The notes below the pieces were generated by a model, which saw nothing but the letters and a program-made list of their open reading frames with translations, did no database searches and had not been told where the DNA came from. Below are positions 13,901 through 28,000 of a stretch of 64,000 nucleotides of DNA, piece after piece (positions within the stretch are counted from its first letter, which is position 1; every line of letters begins with the position of its first letter). The position numbers and the translations under genes are program-made. The stretch spans positions 319,001 to 383,000 of the forward strand of contig JACEVL010000493.1 in assembly GCA_020284085.1 (NCBI GenBank), written 5' to 3'. This DNA is from Aporrectodea caliginosa (lineage: Eukaryota > Annelida > Clitellata > Crassiclitellata > Lumbricidae).

Positions 13901-16001
13901 ATGGATAAAATGAATAATAGGTGGATGTATGGACAGATGGATGGACAAATAGACGGGCATTGATAAACAGAAAGGATGAATTATACAGATATGAAACATG
14001 AATGTGTGGCAAACATAATCTAAAATTTTATTCTCTCGTAAAATGCTAACATGCTTTCAGCAAAGCATATATAATACATGAATGTAGAAAGTAGAAACTG
14101 CCCAGTAACAACCAGATTTACTTCTAAAAATCCCTCCTTCTCAACCAATCGTTCCACTTCAGACGCAGTAGTACTACCTAATTAAATCTCGAGTATTCTG
14201 TATCAGGATGTAGGAACAGTGCTCATTTCCTTACCATACACCCTGAGCAATCCCAAAGTCATTGACATGTGCCAAAGTACCGCATCACTTGCGAATAATT
14301 TGCTAACTGCCGGCAACAGTTCAAGAGACGTCTGCTAATCGTTCATTAACTCATTCATGAATTTATATAGCACCCCTTCAAGGGAACTATACAGAAGCGC
14401 TCCAGACTCCGGCATGACCAAAAAGTTTAGGTAAAGACTTCCAAGTGCAGGTGCAGCTCCAAATGGAGCCGGTTCCAGAACACTGGGCCTACCACGGAAA
14501 AGGATCGATTCTGCCTAGGTGCAGTGCAGGCGAATGGGACGAAAAGAACTCCCTTCTTTGCAAAGTGGAGGGACAGCGGCTTTGGATACCCAAGGTCTTT
14601 ATACACCATACAAATATTCAGATTATTTCATGTCAGAACGAAATACTATCACTACTTCATTTTCAAGGCTCTGCTTTAAAAAAACAAGGCCAATGTTACT
14701 TGTGCAGAGCAAATGCAACACAGAAGTCCAAACCACCTTCAGAAGGTTGCAAAAGTCACTACATCAATGCCCAGAAGCATATACATAGCTTACATCATGC
14801 GTACATCCATCCATACAAAAAACATACATACTTACCAGCTCATACATAAATACATATAGACATACTTCATTCATTCATTATGAGAATTTATATAGCACCC
14901 CTTCAAGGTTACTACTCTGGAGCGCTCCCGACCAAACCTCGGATAAAGAGGTATGTATGTACACACTCGTACATACATACATAAATACATACACATATAC
15001 TTACATGCATACCAGTAAATACATACATATACTTACATACAAACTCGCTTACATACCTACAAACATACATAAAACCAAGCATTCAATTTGTAACAACAGG
15101 TGTCCTACTAATGGCAATTCAACCAAATCACAAACTCACAAAATAAAAGCATATATCAAAGAAATGACCCATACCAAAGTGCCATAAATTTGACCGATAC
15201 TACAAGTCTACATAAGGAGACAACACCAAAAGCAAATATACTGTGCAAACAATGGACACAACAGTTTCCTATTATTACCTGTTAAAACAGATACAGTGTG
15301 GACTCTAACATGCTCCTGGCTTACACACCATTCTGCTCAAGTGCAAAGTGGTGTTATGTCCCCAGAAGCTATTAACTTAACAGACTGTACTGGGTAACAC
15401 ACCATGCAAGAACCACAGTGTAGCACTAAACACTGACTTTTTCATTATTCCTTTTAGCACGCAACCTGATTAACACGCATAAGACAGGTTTCGTGAAGAC
15501 GAGTTAACGAGTTCACAACGTATACGATAACTGAGAGCAAAAACAGCGATCTTTTGTTTTCTGGTTTGATGTACAGAAGACAGTTTTAAATTACTCACAG
15601 CAGTCATGGAATCAAACGTCTGCAGCTCCATTTCTTCTTCAACACCAACTCTGCGACATACAAAGCGAAACACATGACAACAAAACGTCATGAAAAACAA
15701 TGAAACAATGCACGAAATGCACAACTTATCTGGATCATTGCTTTCTAGCAAGTTTACTCCTGGGTGGCAAACTGTGGCTGCATCTTGTAAATTAGGGCAA
15801 TATATAAATTAAATACTAAAATTAAAATTAATAAATTTTTGCAATCCTGATGGATCAGGTATGTGTCAGGTAAGTATAAATAAGGTACCCAGTTCCAGAG
15901 TCATTAGGCACATTCAGATCTGATTGAAAATGACCATCATAATAATAATAATAATAATAATAATCAGACCTAACTTTATATATATATATATATATATGAA
16001 C

Positions 16002-16032
<31 letters not shown>

Positions 16033-19000
16033 CAAAATGTGATGACAATGATTACATGAATCACAAGCACTGGTATAAGCAGAAGAAGCCCACCTGATCT
16101 TAAGCCACTGTAAGACCTGTGTGGTCAATCCACCGCACAGAATCACGGTCGTGATGACAATGATTAGGGTTGTTGATAGAATCACGCAGCCAGCATCTGT
16201 CTTTGTTCCGCGCATTGCCAGTGCAAAGGCCATGGCACCTCGTAAACCTGTCACGTTAAATACAGTCGTTTAAAACCACCTGAACCTCAATCGAACCTTC
16301 TAAATTCAAATGCAATATAATTTAAGGCATTTGAAATACAAGTACTGGTAATGCTAGCTACAATCCTCTGGAATATTTTATGCATTTACAGTATGTATAC
16401 ATGCAAGTTTGCAGTTTGCATTTATAAAATCTTAGAATGAAGATTTCCAATTCACCATTGGGTAAACTGTCCTAGATTTCCCATAAACTCTACACATTTT
16501 ACAGTTTTCATAGTTTTACATATTAAAATTCCATTACATTACAAAATAGTTTACACTACAAATTCCATTCATTACATTACATTACAAATTCCATTACATT
16601 ACAAAACCCATTACATTATAAAATCCATGAAATTACCGGAAAACATCATCATGTGCTGGAAGTTGAAGTTGATCTTGTTCGATCGTCCGAGATTCAACAG
16701 AAGCGACAGTGGATAGATGTTCAACGCACGCCCAACTAATATTGCAACCTTAGCCATTACATTAAGGTAAACAACACATCAAAACAATACACAGGAACAA
16801 TCTCGTTACAATTGTTATCAGCATGTTTGTATTATTACTGCTGCATATGCATCTTATTACTATCATTATTACTAATATAAGTATTTTTGCTACAGCATCC
16901 AATTTGGTATTGCAAAAACTCAGACCTACAGAAGGCATTAGAAATAAAATAGTTAATTTAATCTTCAAACTTGGTAATGCAATGACCACATTCCACATTA
17001 TCATGAGTATCTAATACAGGTAAACCAGTTCATAAGTATATATCTGTCACTGAATTAAATACACAGTATAGATATATAAAGTCCACACACATACGAAAAA
17101 AATACAGAAAAGGAGAAGTGAGAAAACAATTGTAGCTAAAGCAGAACCTCCCTAAAGTCCCTATAGATCTACTTTCGGAAACCATATCAAATTACGACAA
17201 GGTTGCACTACAACAGCACTATTCTACTTAAAATAAGGTCACATTATAACAGTCATATCTAAACTAAATATTGGGGATTGATGTCTCTGACCACGTTACA
17301 TCCAAAGCAGCCACATTATTACATCATTGTATTGTATTTTCGTTTATTTCATAACTTGCTAACAACATAACAGCACGGAGGTTTTGGTGTATAAGGATAT
17401 TAAGCTTGTGCTCTTCGAAAGAAGATTATACAGTAATGAACTTCTTGGTATGTCAATTAGATTAAGGATACAAAGGACAGCGGAATAAATCCCGGGTCCC
17501 AGACATGCTTTCGAAACGTAAACACGGAAACTCCGATGTACGTGAAGACAAAGTTCTCCATCAGGAAGTTCAACAACTCGAAAACCTATGCAAAGAAAAT
17601 ACACGACAAGCACTTCAGCACTAGATTTAAAGAAATCATTTTCAGACTTAAACTTTTTCTGATTGAAAACAAAATAATTTATAATCAGCTTAATTCAAAC
17701 ATATAAACAAAATTCTTTAAAAAACATATTTGACATAATCGTATATAGAAATTCAACCATCATCGACTTTGTATACATGTGTGTACTGAAACATTTAATA
17801 CCATACTTCAATACTAGTACATAATAATATCCTTAATAATACCTTAAAACTTAAATAAACTACCTTCACAAAGTACCTTAATACAATCCTTCATACAGTA
17901 CAGGTCTTAATACTAGCACCTTAATACCTTAATAATATCTTAAAATCTTAATACAGTACCATAATACGGTACAACAAGTACCTTACAAATGTGCTGCCTA
18001 CGCTAGTCTAGGTGGTGTTGAAGTTCATTGCGTAATATTAGAGTCCATCTGTAAGGAAACAATGCACATACAACTGAAGGCTCTCACAAGCGTAGGCCTA
18101 TATAGCCCAGCCAACTTAGTCCCATTGACTTTGTGCTGCAATATGTTGAGACATGTGAATGCACCAAGACAAACCTCTTTAGTTCTCGCCTTCGATTCAG
18201 GAGACAAATTGTTATACGTGTAGTGAGCCTGGCACATACCACAAAACAACACGGCAACAATTCCTATAAAACAACAACAACAAAAACAACATCAACAGAC
18301 ATTACTTCGCATATCTTCTTTTGGTTCTCTGCCTTCCTAGGCAGGCGTCCAATTTCGCCATTCATCACGTTTTCTGGCTCTTTCCTTCAGTTTGCCGTAA
18401 TCTTCCTCCATCATCCAGTCCAACAACATCATTCTCGGTCTTCCTCGTGTCTTCTTCCCCTCCATTCTTCCCTCAATTATAATTCTTAGAAGGGAGTCTC
18501 CCCTCATGATGTGGCCCATCCATTTTCTTTGTCGGCTTCTTATTATCCCTATCATGGATCTTTTTCGTCCACCATTTGTAGTATGTCTTCATTTGTCCTC
18601 CGATCCATCCAGCTGACTCTCTCCATTCTTCGCCATATCCACATCTGAAGGCCTCCAATCTTCTGATGTCTTCCTTCCTTAGAGTCCATGTCTCTGATCC
18701 GTATAACACCACACTCCATATCATAGACTTGATAATTCTTTTCTTCAGATTCTTATTTAGCTTTCCTCTCATTAATTCCTTTCTTTTATAGAAGGCATCT
18801 TTTCCCATGGCTATTCTTCTCTTTATTTCTACATGACACTTTGCATCAGTTGTGATCATACTTCCTAGGTAACAGAATTTTCCTACTTGTTCCAGTTCCT
18901 TACCATCTATAGTGATCTTTACTGTTCTTTCCTTTCCTTTGCTTATCCTCATGATCTTTGTCTTTTTAATATTTATTTTCATATCATACTCCTTTGAGAT

Positions 19001-22000
19001 CTTATTCAGCTGATCCATCATTTTTTGTAACCCATTCTGGCTGCCTGCCAACATCGCCTGGTCATCTGCAAATCTTAGTGCTTTCGTCAATCTTCCTCCC
19101 ACCTTTATGCCCTCTTTCACCTCCTCCATCGTCGTACTAATTCCTCAATGTAGATGTTATTGGTGATAGTGGGCACCCTGGTACTCCTCTACCTATCACT
19201 CCTGGTTCTGAGAATTCTCCTTCTATTTTTATTCTTACTTTCTGTCCCATGTATAGGTTTCCTATGAGTCTTCTGTCTTTCCAGTCCACTCCTATTCTTC
19301 TCAGTGCATGCATTAATTTCTTCCAATCTACTCTATCGAAAGCCTTTTCATAATCCACAAAGCAAATGTAGATGTCCTGTCCATGCTGTATGCTTCTTTC
19401 TGTCAGCACCCTCAGCATCATCTCGCATATAGCTTGTCAAATTTAACGAACAATAACTTGCCATCGTTAAACATGTATGAAGTCATTAACTATAAAAAAA
19501 GCACATCAACACAGCACACTTGCTTTACAAGACCCTAAACACGTTTCTTCAGAAGTTTGATCCATGAAGTTCGTAATATTTCATTGCAAGTATATCTATC
19601 TATGAGATGTGGTGTTATAGAGGCACATTCTGTGCCTTGTAATGAGAGGGTTGCAGGTTCGAATCTACCTCAAGCCACTGCGTAGCGACCCTGGACAAGT
19701 TGCTCGCTCACAATTGTCTGTGAGAAAGGCAATGGGAAACCACCTCACTCATCTCATCCTGGGTAGAATAAGTCAATGGCCCTGCAGGCAGAGAACTCAT
19801 CATCATATCTAGCTATCCTGTGAAAAGCCCATTTACATAGATAACTGTCTTTTGCTGACATACCTGTTAGCCCAGCTGCTTCTGCTGCCAGGAATGTTCC
19901 GTAAGACATTAGAACAAACAGAGATGTCTCGAGAAGTGGAAAGTCCTGGATACGTGTGTATTTCGTCAACTATATACAGGTTAAGATCACACAACCTCAC
20001 TTGTGCAATAGCAATAAGTTTAAATAATATATCAGACACTAACTAAATATAATTACATCTCCATAAATAGATACAACCACACAACGATCGTTTACAAGTT
20101 TGATTTATTAATATCACACATCAAAACTTATTCTTAACAACTTTTCTTTTCTATTAATAATAACTAAAGCAATTATTACCACTATATTTATCTTAATGAG
20201 CTGACACTTTTCTAACAACTGCTGGCTGAATGATAGAAACAGATAATCAACTGGTCATCTGCATGAGATCAATGGTACTATATAATTTTGAGAAACATAC
20301 ATTTGTCACACGTTTGTCAGATTGCTCAAGATGGAGAACTGTTCACCAGATGTTTCAAAGCCACGGACACAGGACAGTGCTTCTGAAATATGACTAGAAA
20401 GTGCCATAGAAATCGTCTGTTCGCATGCACACAATTGGAACTGGATATATACAGCACTCGTTCCATGATCTCACTACATTAGCCTACACTAAGTCATTTA
20501 GATCATAACAGTCACCAGTTATCATGCAGAACTCAGATAACTAGGAGTCACCAGAAAAAGACCCCTCATGCACACACAGCTCTACCCACAGATTCCAATT
20601 AAGAGTTGACATACAACACAGTTCCCAGACCATGTCGCATCGCAGCTTAGGAATGAATGTAAGTATGTATCAAAAGCAGTACCTTTTAGTAGCCTTTGGT
20701 AAGGGCCATACATACGGTTAACTAATCGATTTAAAAACAAACAGGTGCAACCTAGATAAACTTAGTAGTACACGAGTAAAGGAAAAGGATACGAGAGCAG
20801 TGACGCATCCCATTCCAGCACCGAGAGCAAATGCGCCAAAGAAAACAGTGAAGAAATGACCAATACACTCCAGAAACGCCAGACCATCGAAACCGGCTTG
20901 TACTTTGTAGCTCTCAATAGAACTGGTAAAACGAAAACAGGAATTAGTAACAAACTGCTTCCAAGTTATTATGATAACTGAATTAAAGTCAATAAATAGC
21001 TAACACCTTTTAGTCATCTGCAACACCAAAATGACAATCTCAATTATTCTAAATAATATGGCTAATTAACTATGCAAGTACCTGGTGATGTTCCTTATCT
21101 AAAACATTTTTTTAACCCCAAGAGAGATTATACACAATATAGGTATGTAATTACTGGGTAATTATTGGATACTCTGTGGTATGGTATAACATCTATGGTT
21201 TAGACTGCTTTTTATGCTGGTGACATCTAGCATCAGCTTCTAAAACCGCCTCAGGTCAGCAAACATCAGTAGCCATCTCATGAAGAGCATGGTGATAAAA
21301 CTATGATAATTGGAGAGACTGCAAGCATTTGCAAACAACTGACACTAGGCGTTGTCAGCATGAAATAGTCAAAACCATGGGATCATACCATTTTTGCCAC
21401 TTTCACAGAAATTTCCAAAGACTTGAAACTATGAAATTTTCAAATACTTAGAAAACTGCAATTTAAAATGACAGATAGTAATAAATACATGGTATGAGCA
21501 GAATAGTCAGACATAACGTTTACAGATAAAACTGCCAGCTCATATGACCCACAGACAGACACTTCTGCCATAGCAACCACTGTCACAAAGCCAAATGTAT
21601 CCAGACATTTAATAAAATGCAGTTTAAGTACCTCACAATAGCAATTGCACATTATATACTGGGTGGTATTCAAGTTCAAAGTGTATTTATACAGGCAAAA
21701 ACTGGTGTGTTCCAGTATAAAATAAAATTTGTCGAAAAGGATTTTTACACATGCTGCCTGGATGATAATTTGAAGTGTCTACCTGACTAAAACAATGGCC
21801 ACCGCATCATTGAGCACACTCTCACCAAACACCAATGCATAGAGATCCACATCGACATTCAAGTCATTGAATATCGCCAAAACAGTCACTACACAAAAAC
21901 AAGAAAGTGTTTACAACAACAGTTAACAATTACCATGTACAATGAATGGAGTCCAAACCTAAATTTAAAATCCACAATACAGTAAGGTAAAGTAGGGTCA

Positions 22001-25000
22001 GTAAACTTAGCCTAAATTACATCAAGATTACTTGAATTAATCATAGGTATTGTACTATTATCCAAGCAATCATCACAGAATACTATATCAATCAACAATA
22101 CATATCATCTAACAACTAGCCTGATAATACTGTTATTTTGTTAGTTAAGTCATCCTTTTTTGTTTGTTTCTTTCTGTTTAATAACTCGATACTACCTTGA
22201 TATTGTGCTACTTGATGTAACCTTGTAAATTCAGGCTGTTAACCGTCCTGCCACTATGTTATTTACGGCAACCAATAGCTGTACCAGGGATCTTCATTGC
22301 CTTCCTTGCTATAAAAATTGATTGATTGATAATTATCACAGAACCTATTACCAATACAAACTCCACCAATATCCAACCCAATACCAATACCAATACATCA
22401 CAGAATACTATTATAAATATAAGACATCACAGAATAACATCATCGATACAATCACAGAATCATTATGAAATAAATATTGTCGAATGCCATGTACTATGAA
22501 CATTAAACCAGATATGCCAGGAAAATGCAAGCTCAGTACCACGCTCCTGTGGAGTTCCTATACAGGTGTGCAATACAAGTGCATCACCTTCTTTACCTTA
22601 ACGACCTTTTAACAGAATATGTGTTACACTGAAGCCGGTCATAGAGAGGTTTGGGTGTATTTTAATGTACATATAATCCTACCTGGATCAGTGGCCGAGA
22701 TGATTGCGCCAAACATCAGACAGTCAATAAACTGCATTGAATTGTGCAGCAAAACACAAAATGCATACATTAAACCCCTACAATAAACAAATAAGCACTC
22801 GTTAGAGAAAAATCCAATACGGTTACTAATTCCTCACATAGTTACAGTTACGTGGAAGTAGGTGGCTACACATTACTTCCAAAAGAGCATGCTACAAAAA
22901 AATCTAATTGGTCTTAATACTCCCTAAAATCCAACATTGTGCTGAATAAGATATATTAGCACGACGCTTCACCTGACTGATTGACTGAATGATTGATACA
23001 TTGATTGATTCATTCATTCACTAAGCCTTAAATAGTGAACAATGGATGACAATCAAATTACTGCTATTGCATACACTACAATGATATGTCGTTCACCTAA
23101 CTTATTAAAACAACGCCTTGCTTAAAATGAACAACCTTCCACTTACCCAATGGCAAAGCATGATATAACGGTTCCAATAAATGCATAAGTTATGATTGCT
23201 CCAAAATTCTTGAAGAAATGTTTCTGAAACAAAATTTTCAAAATCATCAGCTAACAAACAGGCAAAATAAGATGCAATATCCTTCACTTTCATAAGCTTC
23301 AGATTTTACTTCTAGATTAATGAGCAGTGGTTCTGACACAGATGAATAGCTTCAGAACTGCTTAAAACCCATACATCATGTTATCATGTGCTACATTATG
23401 TTGCTTTATGTTACGTTATAAAATGCTGTTTTATGTTATACATTGTCACGTTATGTGCTGCAATTTCACATTCAGTTTTCATGATCATTACTCTAAAAGT
23501 GAAATCCATTTACATGTATTAGGGAAGGAATCTCCATTGTGTATTCTCTAATAGCTGGCAACCCCAGATCCTACCCTGAATAGATATATTTATCCATTTC
23601 TATGTGCACACATTTCCATGTGCATGCATATACATACACACATATATACACATAATGTATATATATATATACATTCTACATATATATATCTATATATATT
23701 ATATATATAAATACACAGACACACAAAAACACACACACCCATATATATTAAGCACACTAGAAGCAGACCCGGAGGGGTTGAAATGATTGTGAAAATGTTT
23801 TTGACAGGCCTAAATTGTGTTAAATAATGTCTTTCTATTTGGGCAGATTATAATCCAGATGGCAGTCACAGTTCAATTAACCTAGGCCTACTGCTCCAAT
23901 TACTCTGTCTCGTAATTACACTGGAAACTGCAGAAGGGTTGTCAAGTCTTTGATGTAATTGGAAACTTTTACAATAGGCCATTCACTTGGGTTGTTAAGG
24001 TCCTTCCTTTTCACAGCCTGTCACAGTTGTCAATCAATGAAATGCAGATCCTTAGTCAGCGACCTGTCCAAAGGATGGGTGGAAATAATTTTTATTTTAG
24101 AGGGGCATTAATGTGATCAAAAGCAATAGGTCATTCAGTGTAGGCTAGGGGCATTGCCGTCAGACCCGAATAGGGTTGCCACCCGTCCCGACTTTGTCGG
24201 GACAGTCCCGATTTCGAGGGAAATGTCCCGTGTCCCGACTTGACCTAGTCGGGACAGCGAAATGTCCCGACTTTCAGATGTGTGACCAAACTAACAAAAT
24301 GTTTGTGACCAGGGGCTTTTAGCGTGCAGTTCTACACAAAATGTGCAGTAGGAAATCAATTTGTGCAATTGCAAAAGCAATTTTGTGCGGTGAAAAATTG
24401 AGGAAAAGTGTCGTTACTTCCCCCCCCGGTCGTCGTCAACTTTTTCCGTCACTACCCCCCCCCCGGTCGTCAACTTTTTTTTGTTATGCAGTTCTAAAAA
24501 TTCCTTAAAAAAAGCCCTGTTCGTGAGCATCGACGTCGATGATTACGAGAAAGTTAAAGTTGCGTCCCGACTTCCTAGTTCGAAAAGGTGGCAACCCTAG
24601 ACCCGAACGGTCCAGGCTTCTGGACGGGCTACTCTTTATTTCTGGCTAAGGGCCTGCCTAGAACACCAAAAGCAGTGCTTGGTGTATGTTCCATGCCACT
24701 GCTGCGGGCAATGTAAAAACAACATAGATCTCATTAACCCTTGTGACCAATCAAGCGAAAAATAAGCCAAGTTGTATAATTACCCTTTTCATGTGATATC
24801 CGGCATTGAAGATGATGGGAGGCAAAATAACATTGAAGAAGACTTCCGGATTGAAAGTGGCCTATAAAATCACGGCAAAACAATAATACGGTAATCCATC
24901 TCAAACAAAAACACTGGCAAAAAATGTAAGTAAAGTTCAAGCTCTACACACAAACCCGTTTCGTAACCATAATCGAACATTTATAAAGTGTCACTCAACA

Positions 25001-28000
25001 ATTCAGAAGCACTCCCAACCCAAGTCAGTGCTGACAAACAAAATAGACTTCAGGCATTTCCAGAACAGGGAAAGAAAAGCTCAAGACACAATTCCTGTTG
25101 AAGACAGTTCCAATTAGAGGGGCAACATAAGCAAAACTTCTAGATTGAGCAGTAGCTCCGCCCCATGCATGCGGGGAACAACCAGAAGGCCTCTGGCAGC
25201 TGAGCGACCAGGAAGTGGAGAGTCGGGGTACAGAAGGTTTTGAGGTATGAAGGAGCTACCCCGACCAAGCAGTTGTGCATAAAAGTTAAAATTTTGAACT
25301 GGATGTGCTGGAGCACAGGAAGCCAGTGCAGAGTGTCCTGAACAAAGGCAGATATGAAGGCAAACCTTGGGAGAACACCAATAAGGCGGGCAGTAGCGTT
25401 ATGTATTGACAGAAGCTGGAGAAGGTTTAGTGAGAAGACACCAGCATAGGAGTTGCCGAAGTCAACCCTAGTACATTTCAGTGCATGGACGAGAGTGGTG
25501 ATTGTATGAGGGGACAGTGAGTGACAGATGGTGTGGAGTTTCATCCTTAACAGTAATAGGTCCAAGTAAATGACACATAATTCACTGACAGCAACATAGT
25601 ACAGCTCAAGCAGAAAGTTTAGTTCAAAATTCGTTAAAGCCTGACTAAAGCTGTAACATATCAAATGACAGTTACAGAAGAATAAAAATCAAAGAGGAAG
25701 CAATAATTAGGATCAAATATCAACCAGAATATACTCGGCTTTAAGGATAACCACACATCATCAAATCAGTGACCATGCCACTGATGTGTCAAATATCAAA
25801 GTACGTGACACATCAGACGCTCCATACAGTGCTACCTTGTGGAGCCAGATCGAGTGTCTTATTGAAAGGACATTACAGCCTTTTCACAGTCGATAGGAAT
25901 TAAATTACAGCAAATAATTTAATAATTTATTTGATCTCATGAGGTCACAGCAGTGGATAAAATAAGTATTGGTAAAATAAAGTTGAAAAAGACTAAAACA
26001 AATTCCTTTCTTCTATCCAGGCATTTCAAATCAGATATTACAAGGATCAACTCTGAATTTCATACTGTGAACTGTAATCTTTATGCTTATCAGGTAATGC
26101 TATAAAAATGTAATATGCCAGATTTTGTGAAACGTAACATTTGACTAGATGTAAAATGTAATGTTACTTAGTGTGAAATGCAACATGACTTAATGTAAAA
26201 AAATGTAATACATTAATTAATAAAAATTGGAACATATGACTTGGTGTAAAATGTAATATGCCACCTAGTGTGAAATGTAATGTAAAATGTCCACGACTTA
26301 ATGTAAAGAAATCTAATTCATTAGTCACTGTAACATACCGCTTTATGTGAAACATAGCAAATCACCACCTCTCAAATGCGTTAAACAGTAACTTAATTAT
26401 AATAAAGTTGTTCATTGTTTAGCATAACATTCTCACTTTTTCTTCGAGTTCTGGCTCCGCTTCATCAACCACTGCCTCCAGTCGATATTGGTAAGCTTTG
26501 TCGCTTTCGTTAGGCAACAACATCCGCAGGTTTAGGAAATCGGGTGGTTCTGTCAGATTTTCAAGTTCCACATTTGCAGATGTCTTTGATGGCGTGTGAA
26601 TCGTATAGCGAATGATTGCGCCTACGATGAGCCCTATACCAGAAATCAACACCACAGTAATGTCTTAAGTCAGAACAAACTTTGTTTTTTCAATCAGTCA
26701 ATCAATCAATCAAATCAAATCAATCAATTTTCTTTTTCTCCCTCAGGCAAGCTGACAAAAATGCAACTTGGTATATACTGGCTAATTAGTTGTTTATTGA
26801 TGCTAGGTTGAACGTTAATGATAGTGTTCTGTTTCTTATTTTAGAGGGGTTATCACTCAGTATTCAGTAGAATAAAAATTTGCTAACCAACAAAATAGAA
26901 ATTTATAATGGTGAATGATATGTGTGGGATATGTGTTATAAGGTTCATTGGGACATCAGTGGGATAACTTGCCCCTCCTGAGGTTCCCCCTTTGACACCT
27001 GTACTGTACAATCATGAACAAAAAGTTATGTTAGTACTGATGAGCAGTAGCACTGGTGCTCAGGAACATTTCTGTCAGTTACTTGAGTTGAGAAGTTTCT
27101 ACATGTGTTAATAGTAACCTGCACTGCATTTTAGCTTTATAAATATGAAAAAGGCAGTAGTCAAATTCAGATAAGTCAAAAGTCAATAGCTCGCACATTC
27201 TAAAAGTTGTGTACAAGACAGCTAATTTGGCCTAATGCAGGCCCACATTGTGCAAGTGATATTCCATATGTAATTGTGATCTCAGTCAAGAAAATGGACC
27301 AATTGTCATGTACTAGATCAGCCACAAAATGGATTTTTCCTTAAAACCATGATTATTGATTTTTGCATTTAATTAATGAAACTGTACCTCTGGCTCACTG
27401 TATTACAAACTATATTATGCCACATGATGCATTAAGGCTAAAAGATGTAATTAATGAATCAGTAGAAACAGGTTGAATTTTATTTGCAATTTTCTGCCAA
27501 GAGATTTTCATATGTATCCATTTAAAAAGGACACCAAATTTTGGACCAAGTCTTGAAATTCTTTTGCATGGCTTTCCATTTCAACAAGTGGTTTCTTTCC
27601 TCGGCTGAGGTCACAATAAAATTATGAATTCTCATAAGGTCTCCTCATACAATCTAATTCAAATGCTTGGAAGCAAGTGACCTATGCCGTTGAATCACTC
27701 CCATTGTTTATAAGAGTAAATTTCCACAGTTAAATCTGATACTTTCAATCACTTTATGAAGAAGAGCAGTCCATTAAGCTAGCCTGAGAGACAGCAATGG
27801 GTATGAAGCGTCATTGGCTTCATTCTCTTTGCCTCGACATATGAGAGTGGGTGACCAGTCCTCTCCCTAGCCGTCTCATCTTCCCACTGACACTGTCAAA
27901 GTACTCATTACAGTCCAATTGGCTAGGGTCACAGGTGGAGCAGAATTCTTGAAACAAATTTATCATAGAGTAATGTAAATGCATTAAAGTGACAATACAT

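Larger units (their letters stand above)
12922..15598 (-). other. SLC9A6: NHE6-like intron 13
   Basis: Contains a 22-bp minisatellite, a GGAT-type repeat region, a LINE RT end, two LINE tails and (CATA)n repeats. No exon candidate seen. Confidence 0.6.
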
